In this document: positions 1 through 22,882 of the stretch, piece after piece | How positions within the stretch are numbered: position 1 is the stretch's first letter | Layout: every line of letters starts with the position of its first letter | DNA from: Tubulanus polymorphus | Taxonomy: Eukaryota; Nemertea; Palaeonemertea; Tubulaniformes; Tubulanidae | Assembly: GCF_964204645.1 (NCBI RefSeq) | Contig: NC_134036.1 | Location: forward strand, 1,364,001-1,428,000 | Direction: 5' to 3' | Length of the DNA: 64,000 nucleotides | Made by a program: the position numbers and the translations under genes | Notes under the pieces: generated by a model | The model's database searches: none | Seen by the model: the letters and a program-made list of their open reading frames with translations, nothing else | What the model was told of the DNA's origin: nothing

Positions 1-180
1 ACTCGACCTCAATTCATTCCAAATTTGGTATGAAATTAATTTCGAAATGTTCTAAAAAAGAAGTGATAGTGTCAATCATTGATAAATCTTTTTTCGTTAT
101 TATAGGAACAATACAAGTTGCTGCATGACCTTGTGATATTCATCTTCCACGGATTCGACACTTATATGACCCTTAATTAG
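1..180 (+). CDS. RPTP-0: 3' end of a receptor tyrosine phosphatase gene (partial)
   Basis: Last two coding exons of an RPTP whose body lies left of the window. Exon 1-27 ends at a GT donor and reads TRPQFIPNL; the final exon 106-180 reads EQYKLLHDLVIF and stops at TAG 178-180. These match the last two exons of the four complete genes downstream, where they form the end of D2 after the catalytic motif (the helix around the 'Q-Y-x-F-x-H' segment). The C-terminus differs more from the others (ends YMTLN rather than YVNLS, with IFHG replacing YLQG), so this copy looks less homogenised than the rest of the array. Function by homology: cytoplasmic D2 domain of a single-pass receptor phosphatase. 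Confidence 0.85.
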
Positions 181-417
181 AATTACTACTCGTAAAGAAG
201 AATTGATGAAGAACAAACATTCTGGTTGTTTTGAAAACGGTACCTAAACTAATTAATACTTAACACTTGAGATCCGGAACTAAAGAGGTCGCATTAACTT
301 AAGGGTGGCGCCACTAGCTAGAATTCACTATATTATTCTATATTTTACGTTATGTTATACAATTGTAAATACTTCTTGATGTCCCTCTGTATACCTCTCG
401 TTGAGGTGATGAGTGTA

Positions 418-472
418 AATAAATTTCAATTTCATTTCAATTTCATTTCAATTTCAATTTCAATTCATTTCA
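418..472. repeat. Simple repeat of TTTCAAT/TTTCA units
   Basis: A run of imperfect ATTTCAATTTC-type pentamer and decamer units directly follows an AATAAA at 418-423. It is absent from the flanks of the other gene copies. The AATAAA could be the RPTP-0 polyadenylation signal, about 240 bases after its stop codon. Confidence 0.6.
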
Positions 473-593
473 TTATACTAATTACTAGCAACTGGTCGTT
501 CGCATTTCCTTTGTTTTAGTTTTTCTTTTGTTTTATACAATATACAAACGGATTTCTTGTATATAAAAATTAACGTACCTTTATACGTAAGAC

Positions 594-749
594 CCTAGGA
601 CCCAGTTCCACAGTTGTGAGTTAGAGTTAACTCTGAACTCAGGATCCAGTTCCACAGTTGTGAGTTAGAGTTAACTCTGAGTTAAAGTTAGTTCATTTTC
701 AATGTTTTTAACCCAGGGTCAAACTCAGAACTGTGGAACTGGACCTAGG
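594..749. mobile_element. MITE-like inverted-repeat element in the RPTP-0 3' flank
   Basis: About 156 bases are bounded on both sides by CCTAGG. The left end (CCCAGTTCCACAGTT) recurs as its reverse complement near the right end (AACTGTGGAACTGG). A ~55-base segment, CAGTTCCACAGTTGTGAG onward, is tandemly duplicated inside the left arm. Other copies lack the insert and read directly through the flanking sequence (TTAGGTCTACTCCAG at the equivalent site), so this is an insertion private to this copy. It has no coding capacity, so it would be a non-autonomous element; the family is unknown. Confidence 0.6.
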
Positions 750-1140
750 TCTATAAACCCACAAACTGTGGTTTCATTGTGTACATATGTTGTAAGATGC
801 GTGATACTTTATGATGTACATATAGACAGCTTAAAAGAGAGACAGCTTATAGACATCAACATTATATAGACATGAATCGACAGCTTTTAGTTTAGGCTTT
901 GAAATAAACTTCGTACATTATAATCAGAACTTTCTCAACGAAAATATCTTCCAATATAAAGAAGACTTGTTTTATAGTATTTTTTCACCTCGATATTAAA
1001 TTTCCTGGTTTTGTTTTTATTTTCTTGTTTAACGTAATCCGTATTATGTTATTTACTGTTTAGTAATTACCCTGGTCACATCGTGTATCATCCACTTCCT
1101 TCCCTCACTGTTATCCACCTATCCACCTAATATACATATA

Positions 1141-1385
1141 CACTAGTAAAAGCGAAAACTCGTAATTTCTAGTATAAAATCAAGATAACTACTGGCAGGA
1201 AGTTACCGTAAAATAATTCATAATGACAATGTAATTGTACTGTGATTATCAATTCAGTCACTCTTAATTAATTATCTTTAATTAATCTAATTACTCATAA
1301 TTTTCATCCGGTAAAGTTTCTACTGTATTACACTAGTAGCGAAAACTCGTTATTTCTAGTATAAAATCAAGTTAACTACTCACAG
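1141..1385. repeat. Local direct duplication in spacer A
   Basis: The segment ACACTAGTAAAAGCGAAAAC and what follows (1140-1197) is repeated, with changes, at 1331-1387. The other spacers have only one copy (for example near 19610 and 31164), so the duplication is specific to spacer A. Confidence 0.6.
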
Positions 1386-4300
1386 TAAGTTGTTACCTGT
1401 CGTCACGTTTATTGATTATACTCACAGTCCTTATATGAATATAACTGTTAAATTTTAATTTCATAATGAACTCGAATATTGTACATAATCTAGGATAAAA
1501 TATGTAGATTTTACTGATTTGAATTTGATGTTTATTTTTGCACTTAATGTTTTTATTTTTGTCTTGTTTAACAAAAGAAAATTCATTTCCGGAAATACAT
1601 TCGGTGCTTTCTGTTTTATTTTGTTTTGTTTGTTTTATTTTGTTTTGTTCTTGGTTTTTTTACAAAAGGAAAGTCTTTCATGAACTCATAGATTTACTTT
1701 AGAAATAGTTAACCAAAAATACTTCTTTTTCTGAAGTTGAACAAAAGACACGATAAGCCATCTTTGAAATTTCAACAATATGATTTATATGATAAACATT
1801 GGTAACAATGAATTTAGTTTATTAGGAATGGAGTCTTCTTTTGTGGTTGGATCAACACAAAATAATCACGTAGATTATAAAGCACGTAATGACTTACGAT
1901 TCCGGGGGTCAGTTGGTTAGAGTTAATCAGGGGATAGTTAACATATCTTTGACCAACTTTTGAGCATTTGTGGCTCATTACATGCTTTAGAATATTGTGG
2001 TGATTTTTTGTTGTCAAGTTAAGACATTCTATTCTGATATCGCACTACGTGTATTCACGAAGATTTACAGGGCGATTTACAAAATAAAACATCACGTATC
2101 AAAAACTTCCGAATGAAAATAATTTCTAAACTACATAAAAATCATTCAAATGGTTGTCTGTACTTCATAATGCAAGGTTTCTCATCTTGTTGACTGTAAT
2201 AAGAGTAACGAACTGCACACGTTTGACGCCCAATGTTCATTTTCCCATTTAACTTTTTCCAATAATTTTCCAACAATTTTCTTCGTAATAAAACATATCT
2301 ATCTTGAAAAGAGGAAGTTGTCGCAGAGTTTTTCACTGATCGCCGTTCAGACACGTCTTCCTTTGAACGACGAAGTTTTATTTTCTGTTTCAAACATAAA
2401 ATACGTAAATCGCAATTTACTTCCTGGTAGACCGGTAGGTGACGCTTTCGCGGATTTCACAGATGCGACGCATACATTCATTTAACACCGTCCACCTTTT
2501 ATATTGTCAGTTATATAATACACTCCTGAATAGGAAGACGTTTTTTTTAAACTCATGTGACCGAACGTTCAAGTATTATACATCAGAAAGCAGTTTGCTC
2601 GTACATTGTAACATCGTTTTGCGGCGTTAAAATCTACTTTCTTAAGGTTTATTTTCGCTCTGCTATTGTTTTTATTAGCGTTACGAAGGTCAAGTATCTC
2701 CATCGCTAAAGGTAAGAAAAACTAATTCTATTCTATCATCTTTTCGTTTTTTTATTATGTTTATACAATTCACTATAGTTAGGCTGATATAGAACATATA
2801 TACTCTGTTTCTCCTAATCGGCTGAGGGTCACATTCGTAAAACATGATGAAATTTGTAATCAGTTCATTTCTATAACTGTCGGGTCTGTTATTGTTAGAT
2901 TGATCATGATTTAAAACAAAAATAGTCATGTACAGGGTAGATAGACGGTCAATTTATGAGCTCAGCAGAAATTTGAGAAACAAGGTATCAATTTTTGTAG
3001 CCTAAAATGCGAACCTTTAAAGATAGATCTTTACTGAAAGGAGGGGTATAGACCACGGACTTTAAATTAACTTGGGTTAAGCTCAGCAGAAATCTGAGAA
3101 ACAAGGTAAGAATTTTTAGCCAGTGTAAATTAAGGCTTATTCGGTTGACCCAGTTTTTTATTTCCAATTGTTGAAGTTTCTGAAAAAGCTTGTCTGGTAG
3201 GCTATCATAGAATCGAAGGTACGTGTATTCTATCATAGTGATTACATATGGCCAATGGGTTCGTTTTCCCCCGTTAACGATCCTAAACTGACCACTAGTA
3301 GCCCCTAGACATCACGGTGTTATCATCCATGATATTTGTTTGTATACTATTTCTATTAAAGGCTTTGTGCGGTTACAGTATGTATAGGAAGGTAAGGATT
3401 AGCACCGACATTTTGTGGGTCGATTCAGACTCTGAATTCAGTTTTCATTGGTTTAAGTGACAGTGGCAGTTAAGGACCACCATACCGGTATTGTTGATAA
3501 TAGTTAATTCTCAGAGGCAGCATATTAATAGTTTTGGAAACACTGATACGTGCGTTTAGTTAATATAATCCTGAAGCCGGGTCGTGCTACAGATTTAATT
3601 CTACATGCTCATAATCTCGATCGCGGTTTAACTGTTTACAAAACGGACTAGAATATCAAACGTCTTGTCCACTCACAGCGGTACCTGCGATATATTCTAA
3701 ATCAGTGTTCATCTTCATTACAGAAGTGTTTGCCAATGATGTCGGTGTTGTTGCTAATGACGCAGTGCACATGAATATATGGTAAATAAAATCTACTAGG
3801 TTTTCGCAATGTCGTTTGGGAAAGGGCAAACGGCTATCTTAGAATTTCCACTTGTAAATGGGTAATTTTGTAAATTGTTTGTTAATTATTTCTAGGACAG
3901 CAGCAGAACTGTATAGTTGTGCTGTGTGCGTTGGGCTTTACAAAGCAAATCCATGTCAGTAGCGATATCTATTTTCAGTTCCACCCGAATTCATTGTGCT
4001 GACTGAATTTCCAAACGGTCAAGTTGTCCAAGGCACATCGAAAACTCTGACTCCAGTAACCCAGAGTTTTCAATTGTCTGGGCGTACAGATATGGGGTAT
4101 CGACATGGACAAATGTTTCACACAACCCAGCAGTCAATCATAAACCTGGTCCTCACAGTGGTCGGGTATCTACTGGTAGTTTGGTAGTTACAACCGATAA
4201 GGATAAAATGGAAGGCAATACAGATGTACTGCTTATCAGAACGGTGTGTCTTTTCATGTGGTCACCAACTCCACGACACTGTCAGTATTGTGTAAGTGAC

Positions 4301-4638
4301 GTTTATAACACCTTAAACAACATCATTTTTCTTTTCTATTTTATCAAACTTTTTTTTCTATATATAGGTTATATTATATTTCTAAAATATTCTTCTTTCC
4401 TGTAAAATGAAAAGTAGATGTTTCATATTCTATAGATTCGGCAGATTCTGTTTCGCTGACTCCAGTAAACTCTGTCGTAAGGGAAGGCGGCTCGATTCGG
4501 TTTAACTTTGCAGCAACTGGTGGAAATCCTGATAGTTTCACTTTCGTATGGCAATTCTCAACTGTTTCGGGTTTCTGGAAATCAATCGGATCCACGAATG
4601 ATTATTTAGCCCTAGATAATGTATCAAGAACTGATTCT

Positions 4639-4780
4639 GGGGCTGGTTGCATAGTCATGGCTTAGACTTAAGACTAGTCTAAGACCAACTTAGTTCTATA
4701 GCCAATCTAACAATTTAAGACCGGTCTTATGATTTAAGACCATTTTTGGACTTAAGTCATGACTGTGCAACTGGCCCCAG
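4639..4780. mobile_element. MITE-like element inserted in an Ig2 exon (copy A)
   Basis: About 142 bases have inverted ends: GGGGCTGGTTGCATAGTCAT on the left pairs with the reverse complement of ATGACTGTGCAACTGGCCCC on the right. An inner palindromic region is rich in CTTAAGACC/GGTCTTA. It interrupts the Ig2 exon inside the conserved D-x-G-x-Y-x-C turn. The same insertion at the same base occurs in copies C, D and E, so it predates the unit duplications. It contains GT at 4646 and ends in AG at 4780; removal of 4646-4780 would leave the reading frame open. Confidence 0.7.
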
Positions 4781-5457
4781 GACAATATAGATATAATGCG
4801 ACCAATACAGGAGGTTCTACTTTCAGTAATATCGCTACTGTCGATGTTCAATGTAAGTAACCAGCCAATAAAGAGTTTTCCAGTTTCTAGGCACCATTAT
4901 CCTGTACCCATTTATAAGGACTCTCAGATTATGGATGAATACAGTATTTAGAATGATTCTGATAATGTGACCAAAAACTTTTTCATTTTTCACAGATGCA
5001 CCAACGCTCTCAGAGAAACTGAAACCTGTAGCCGCAAAAATAGGGGAAAGCGTTAGATTTATGATAGGCTACTATGCAAATCCGCAAGCGACGAGTTTAA
5101 ACTGCATCCACGAGTTCATATACAGAACTAATTGGTTCAGATTAGATATAATGTGCTGGGAAGTTACTATCGAATCAGTCCAGGTGTCTGATTATGGATC
5201 TCATTCGTGTCAACTGAAGAATTCGATCGGTAGCCTGGATATTATTACATTGGATATCCTTAAAACTGGTAATTACTGTTCCGAATATTCTCATCGCTAA
5301 TATTCCCCATTAATATCCACTTGCGGCTAACTAACAGCTGTGCAATACAAAAACAAAAAATGGCGAAAGTTTGTGTTTTGTAAGATGCTCAGCTAAATGA
5401 AGAAATCCCACACTTCGAATTTAAAATTATACGATCAAATTTATATTATGAAACCAC

Positions 5458-5494
5458 AACGTTTCGGCTGTTGACTAACAGCCATCATCAGGTG
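5458..5494. repeat. Short perfect hairpin in an Ig-gene intron
   Basis: GGCTGTT-GACT-AACAGCC forms a perfect 7-bp stem flanked by ACGTTTC and ATCATCAGG. The same motif is in copies C and D and is partly deleted in copy E (near 61995). It looks like the end of a dispersed repeat; family not identified. Confidence 0.4.
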
Positions 5495-6199
5495 GAATGC
5501 TCAGCTATTCGTTGAAACTAATGACCTATCCTCGAACCGATCTTTGTACTTCTACTGATTTAGATATTGAAATTTCGCGTTTCAAACTTCATTTCTTCAT
5601 TCAGTCGATGACAATGCGTGGACCGTCACGTCTTTAGTCCCGCTGATAATTGCTGGAGTGGTTCTTGGTAGCATTGCGTTCATTCTGATCGTAATATTTC
5701 TACTCGTGTATCCGATAAAACAACTCAGAAACAGAGGAAATAAATCACGTGGAATGTAAGTTTTTATGGAATCATTTTGTTGTTGTCGTCCCTTTAATTG
5801 TTTCGCACCAAATGCCACCTTCTTTTTAAATGACAGAAAACTCATCAATAACAGATCACTAATACATAACTCATCAATTACCGATTAGTTTGATTTGGTT
5901 CGAATCCCATTAGTCCTTCAAACCGACTATTTCGGTACCGTCTATTCAAAAGGTATTTGCTGAACCCAGAAATTTGAAGAATTGAAAAAATCGAGTTAAA
6001 ATCGTCACTCTTTTATTTCAGTAAAACTAAAGATTTAACGACAGGTAAAAATTATTCATATAGAAATATGAATTTATTTTCTAGACTTCTAAATATTGAA
6101 TGTTATTATTTTGACAATTTCATCATTTTTAAACGTATTTTTATTATTACAGTTTATCGAAACAATGACCCGGATTCACGTATTCATACAAGGAAGTAA

Positions 6200-6656
6200 T
6201 GATAGGAAAAAATGATCCATGATTTTAATGATTTTAATTGGTGATCAATTAGCTTTGTGGTCACCCTATTCAGCTGATGCCTTTTTTCTGATACGGGGAA
6301 AACCAATGGTTTGTCTCATTTTACACGAAAGGGGTGTCATGTCTATCGTGCTAAGGATTTAAGTGGAGTTAATCCGTTAACACTATGAATTAAACTGTTT
6401 TTTTTCTTGTTTTGATAATTTGTTCTTTTTACTTTCAAAGATTTTTTTTCTTTTATTTATTTTTTTCCTACTCAGGTAACGGCGACCCTTGATGTTCTGT
6501 TCTGGCCTCCTTCCTAACCTCCCCCACAGAGCAAAATAAACTAGCAAATCTGAAATTTGTTTAAACTTCCTTTAAAATGATTTATTTGAAAATCAAAAGG
6601 AAGTTAATTGCATAGATATGTGAGCGATATCATATTGCGTCATTCAGACAGACAAA
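6200..6656 (+). other. Gap between Ig pseudogene A and RPTP-1; presumed 5' flank of RPTP-1
   Basis: Non-coding. Holds T-rich tracts (6400-6475) and a short inverted repeat (AACTTCCTTT near 6564 against AAAGGAAGTT near 6597). The equivalent 400-460 bases precede every RPTP start codon. No certain TATA box or initiator could be assigned, so promoter function is inferred only from position. Confidence 0.45.
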
Positions 6657-19029
<12,373 letters not shown>

Positions 19030-20904
19030 AATTATGATTCGAAATGCTGAAGAAAAGCAAACAATCAGAAAAGGGAATCTGAGTAAAGGCACCTGAACTG
19101 CTACTTTACACCTGGCATTAACCGAGTGATGGCGCCACTAGCTCGAACACGAGGCAACGAAATTCACTTACTAGTTTAATCATGTATCTTTTTAAATCGT
19201 TTTATTCAAAATATTGCTCGAACTCTTGGACATAAAGATTAACGTACTTTTCGTATTGAGGAACCTTAGGTCTACTCCAGAAACTGTCCGGTTTTATTGT
19301 GTTTATGTTTACGATTACTTTTTTGTTCATGAATATATATTCATATATAATTTATATATCAGCTATCTAATTATGTATCTATAAAACTGAGTGTTGTATT
19401 ATGTTATAATTTCAATGTAAATAAAGATATATTCAGATATTTCTCAATAGAAATAGATTTCAATATAAAGATGATTTATGTAATTGTCACTGTTAATTAG
19501 ATATTCTTAGTTAATCTAAAAACTCATATTTGTAATCACCGCGTTCACATCGTGTATCATCCACTTCCTTCCCTCACTGTTATCCACCTATCCACCTAAT
19601 ATACATATACACTAGTAAAAGCGAAAACTCGTAATTTCTAGTATAAAATAAACATAACTACTGACAGTTAGTTGTTACCTGTTGTCACGTTTATTGATTA
19701 TACTCACAGTCCTTATATGAATATAACTGATTATTTTACTTTCATAATGAACTCGAATATTGTACATAATCTAGAATAAAATATGTAGATTTTACTGATT
19801 TGAATTTGATGTTTATTTTTTCACTTAATGTTTTTATTTTTGTCTTGTTTAACAAAAGAAAATTCATTTCCGGAAATACATTCGGTGCTTTCTGTTTTAT
19901 TTTGTTTTGTTTGTTTTATTTTGTTTTGTTCTTGATTCGTTTTACAAAAGGAAAGTCTTTCATGAACTCATAGATTTACTTTAGAAATAGTTAACCAAAA
20001 ATACTTCTTTTTCTGATGTTGAACAAAAGACATGATTAGCCATTTTTGAAATTTCAACAATATGATTCATATGATAAACATTGGTAATAATGAATTTAGT
20101 TTATTAGGAAAGGAGTCTTCTTTTGTGGTTGGATCAACACAAAATAATCACGGAGATTATAAAGCACGTAATGACTTACGATTCCGGGGGTCAGTTGGTT
20201 AGAGTTAATCAGTGGATCTTTGACCAACTTTTGAGCATTTGTGGCTCATAACATGCTTTAGAATATTGTGGTGATTTTTTGTTGTCAAGTTAAGACATTC
20301 TATTCTGATATCGCACTACGTGTATTCACGAAGATTTACAGCGCGATTTACAAAAACATCACGTATCAAAAACTTCCGAATGAAAATAATTTCTAAACTA
20401 CATAAAAATCATTCAAATGGTTGTCTGTACTTCATAATGCAAGGTTTCTCATCTTGTTGACTGTAATAAGAGTAACCAACTGCACACGTTTGACGCCCAA
20501 TGTTCATTTTCCCATTTAACTTTTTCCAATAATTTTCCAACAATTTTCTTCGTAATAGAACATATCTATCTTGAAAAGAGGAAGTTGTCGCAGAGTTTTT
20601 CACTGATCGCCGTTCAGACACGTCTTCCTTTGAACGACGAAGTTTTATTTTCAAACATAAAATACGTAAATCGCAATTTACTTCCTGGTAGACCGGTAGG
20701 CGACGCTTTCGCGGATTTCACAGATGCGACGCATACATTCATTTAACACCGTGCACCTTTTATATTGTCAGTTATATAATACACTCCTGAATAGGAAGAC
20801 GTTTTTTTTTTTAAACTCATGTGACCGAACGTTCAAGTATTATACATCAGAAAGCAGTTTGCTTGTACATTGTAACATCGTTTTGCGGCGTTAAAATCTA
20901 CTTT
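19030..20904. other. Spacer B: 3' flank of RPTP-1 and intergenic DNA
   Basis: No gene seen. The first ~400 bases are presumably the 3' UTR. The rest is the shared array spacer with T-rich low-complexity stretches and a small minus-strand open frame (20409-20654) that I do not accept as a gene. Confidence 0.55.
19420..19425 (+). promoter_or_regulatory. Candidate polyadenylation signal of RPTP-1
   Basis: AATAAA about 390 bases after the TAG, in GTAAATAAAGATATATTC. The same hexamer is at the same distance after the other three complete genes. Confidence 0.5.
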
Positions 20905-22490
20905 CTTAAGGTTTATTTTCGCTCTGCTATTGTTTTTATTAGCGTTACGAAGGTCAAGTATCTCCATCGCTAAAGGTAAGAAAAACTAATCCTATTCTAT
21001 CATCCTTTCGTTTTTTAATTATGTTTATACAATTCACTATAGTTAGGCTGATATAGAACATATATACTCTGTTTCTCCTAATCGGCTGAGGGTCACATTC
21101 GTAAAACATGATGAAATTTGTAATCAGTTCATTTCTTTAACTGTCGGGTCTGTTATTGTTAGATTGATCATGATTTAAAACAAAAATAGTCATGTACAGG
21201 GTAGATAGACGGTCAATTTATGAGCTCAGTAGAAATTTGAGAAACAAGGTAACAATTTTTGTAGCCTAAAATGCGAACCTTTGTAGATAGATCTTTATTG
21301 AAAGGAGGGGTATAGACCACGGACTTTAAATTAACTTGGGTTAAGCTCAGCAGAAATGAGAAACAAGGTACGAATTTTTAGCCAGTGTAAATTAAAGCTT
21401 ATTCGGTTGACCCAGTTTTTTATTTCCAATTGTTGAAGTTTCTGAAAAAGCTTGTCTGGTAGGCTATCATAGAACCGAAGGTACATGTATTCTATCATAG
21501 TGATTACATATGGCCAATGGGTTCGTTTTCCCCGTTAACGATCCTAAACTGACCACTAGTAGCCCCTAGACATCACGGTGTTATCATCCATGATATTTGT
21601 TTGTATACTATTTCTATTAAAGGCTTTGTGCGGTTACAGTATGTATAGGAAGGTAAGGATTAGCACCGACATTTTGTGGGTCGATTCAGACTCTGAATTC
21701 AGTTTTCATTGGTTTAAGTGACAGTGGCAGTTAAGGACCACCATACCGGTATTGTTGATAATAGTTAATTCTCAGAGGCAGCATATTAATAGTTTTGGAA
21801 ACACTGATACGTGCGTTTAGTTAATATAATCCTGAAGCCGGGTCGTGCTACAGATTTAATTCTACATGCTCATAATCTCGATCGCGGTTTAACTGTTTAC
21901 AAAACGGACTAGAATATCAAACGTCTTGTCCACTCACAGCGGTACCTGCGATATATTCTAAATCAGTGTTCATCTTCATTACAGAAGTGTTTGCCAATGA
22001 TGTCGGTGTTGTTGCTAATGACGCAGTGCACAGGAATATATGGTAAATAAAATCTACTAGGTTTTCGCAATGTCGTTTGGGAAATGGCAAACGGCTATCT
22101 TAGAATTTCCACTTGTAAATTGGTAATTTTGTTAATTGTTTGTTAATTATTTCTAGGACAGCAGCAGAACTGTATAGTTTTGCTGTGTGCGTTGGGCTTT
22201 ACAAAGCAAATCCATGTCAGTAGTGATATCTATTTTCAGTTCCACCCGAATTCATTGTGCTGACTGAATTTCCAAACGGTCAAGTTGTCCAAGGCACATC
22301 GAAAACTCTGACATGTAAAACTGACTCCAGTAACCCAGAGTTTTCAATTGTCTGGGCGTACAGATATGGACAAATGTTTCACACAACCCTGCAATCAATC
22401 ATAAACCTGGACCTCACAGTGGACGGGTATCTACTAGTAGTTTGGTAGTTACAACCGATAAGGATAAAAATGGGAGGCAATACAGATGTA
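20905..22490 (+). pseudogene. Ig pseudogene B: 3'-truncated copy
   Basis: Remnant exons: leader-like to 20975, 21985-22042, 22157-22215 and a V-type Ig exon starting at 22240. The V exon here keeps TLTCKTDSS, including the Ig cysteine that copies A, C, D and E lost. It has a different 13-base deletion (after GCGTACAGATATGG), and the frame still runs into the TAG at 22446-22448. Homology stops at about 22490, inside the V exon after the second cysteine region (CAATACAGATGTACTG). A short (AT)n follows, and then the sequence resumes at the unit's Ig stop-codon region (AAGGAAGTAATGATAGG). About 2 kb holding Ig2, Ig3 and the membrane exon is gone, so this copy cannot encode a membrane receptor. 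Confidence 0.75.
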
Positions 22491-22882
22491 CTGATATATA
22501 TATATTAAGGAAGTAATGATAGGATAAAATGATTCATGATTTTAATTGGTAATCAATTAGCTCTGTGGTATGTACTTATTCAGCTGATGCCTATTTTGTC
22601 TGATACGGGGAAAATCAATGGTTTGTCTCATTTTACACGAAAGGGGTGTCATGTCTATCGTGCTAAGGATTTAAGTGGAGTTAATCCGTTAACACTATGA
22701 ATTAAACTGTTTTTTTTTCATGTTTTGATAATTTGTTCTTTTTACTTATCAAAGATTTTTTCTTTTATTTATTTTTTTCCTACTCAGGTAACGGTGACCC
22801 TTGATGTTCTGTTCTGGCCTCCTTCCTAACCTCCCCCTCAGATATGTGAGCGATATCATATTGCGTCATTCAGACAGACAAA
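22491..22882 (+). other. Gap between Ig pseudogene B and RPTP-2; presumed 5' flank
   Basis: Same sequence as the other pre-ATG gaps but with a further ~85-base deletion (the AGCAAAATAAACTAGC to GCATA segment is missing at about 22841). No gene. Any promoter must lie in what remains or upstream. Confidence 0.45.

Larger units (their letters stand above)
181..2640. other. Spacer A: 3' flank of RPTP-0 and intergenic DNA
   Basis: No convincing gene is visible here. The first ~950 bases differ from the equivalent flanks of the other genes and hold a TTTCA-type simple repeat, an inverted-repeat element (594-749) and a local duplication (1141-1385). From about 1080 onward the sequence is the same shared spacer found after every RPTP gene, including a T/G-rich low-complexity stretch near 1608-1655. 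Short open frames occur on both strands but show no codon-selective conservation among copies. Confidence 0.6.
2641..6199 (+). pseudogene. Ig pseudogene A: multi-Ig single-pass membrane protein gene, decayed
   Basis: Exon remnants in order: a signal-peptide-like exon ending at 2711 (reads IFALLLFLLAL, no in-frame ATG seen); 3724-3781 and 3896-3954 (short Ig-like piece with YSCAVC); 3979-4291 (V-type Ig); 4436-4852 (Ig2, split by an inserted element); 4996-5268 (Ig3, ends D-Y-G-S-H-S-C); 5605-5755 (transmembrane helix, then basic KQLRNRGNKSR); 6022-6044; and 6153-6199 (ends at TAA 6197-6199). Phases join across the junctions, so this was a real gene. Lesions: a 13-base deletion in the V exon that removes the Ig cysteine codon (compare copy B), and an in-frame TAG at 4185-4187. 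In Ig2 both disulfide cysteine positions read TTT and TAT. Ig3 and the membrane exon remain open. Lineage and ligand are not recognisable. A much shorter product from the 3' half is possible but unsupported. Confidence 0.7.

Noticed and set aside
2142-2393. 83-residue minus-strand open frame repeated in all five spacers (also 20409, 31948, 45340, 58767)
   Set aside because: The spacer DNA around it is equally conserved, so conservation is no evidence. Copy D has a 5-base deletion that breaks the start, the observed changes include replacements such as Arg to Gly, and no family, splice partner or regulatory signal was recognised.
2439-2630. 63-residue plus-strand open frame upstream of the Ig leader-like exon
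   Set aside because: Absent as an intact frame in some copies, basic and low-complexity, and not in frame with the leader-like exon; best explained as chance.
6200-6656. Core promoter for RPTP-1 (TATA-like AT stretches)
   Set aside because: AT-rich background gives many matches and the transcription start is unknown, so no specific element can be assigned.
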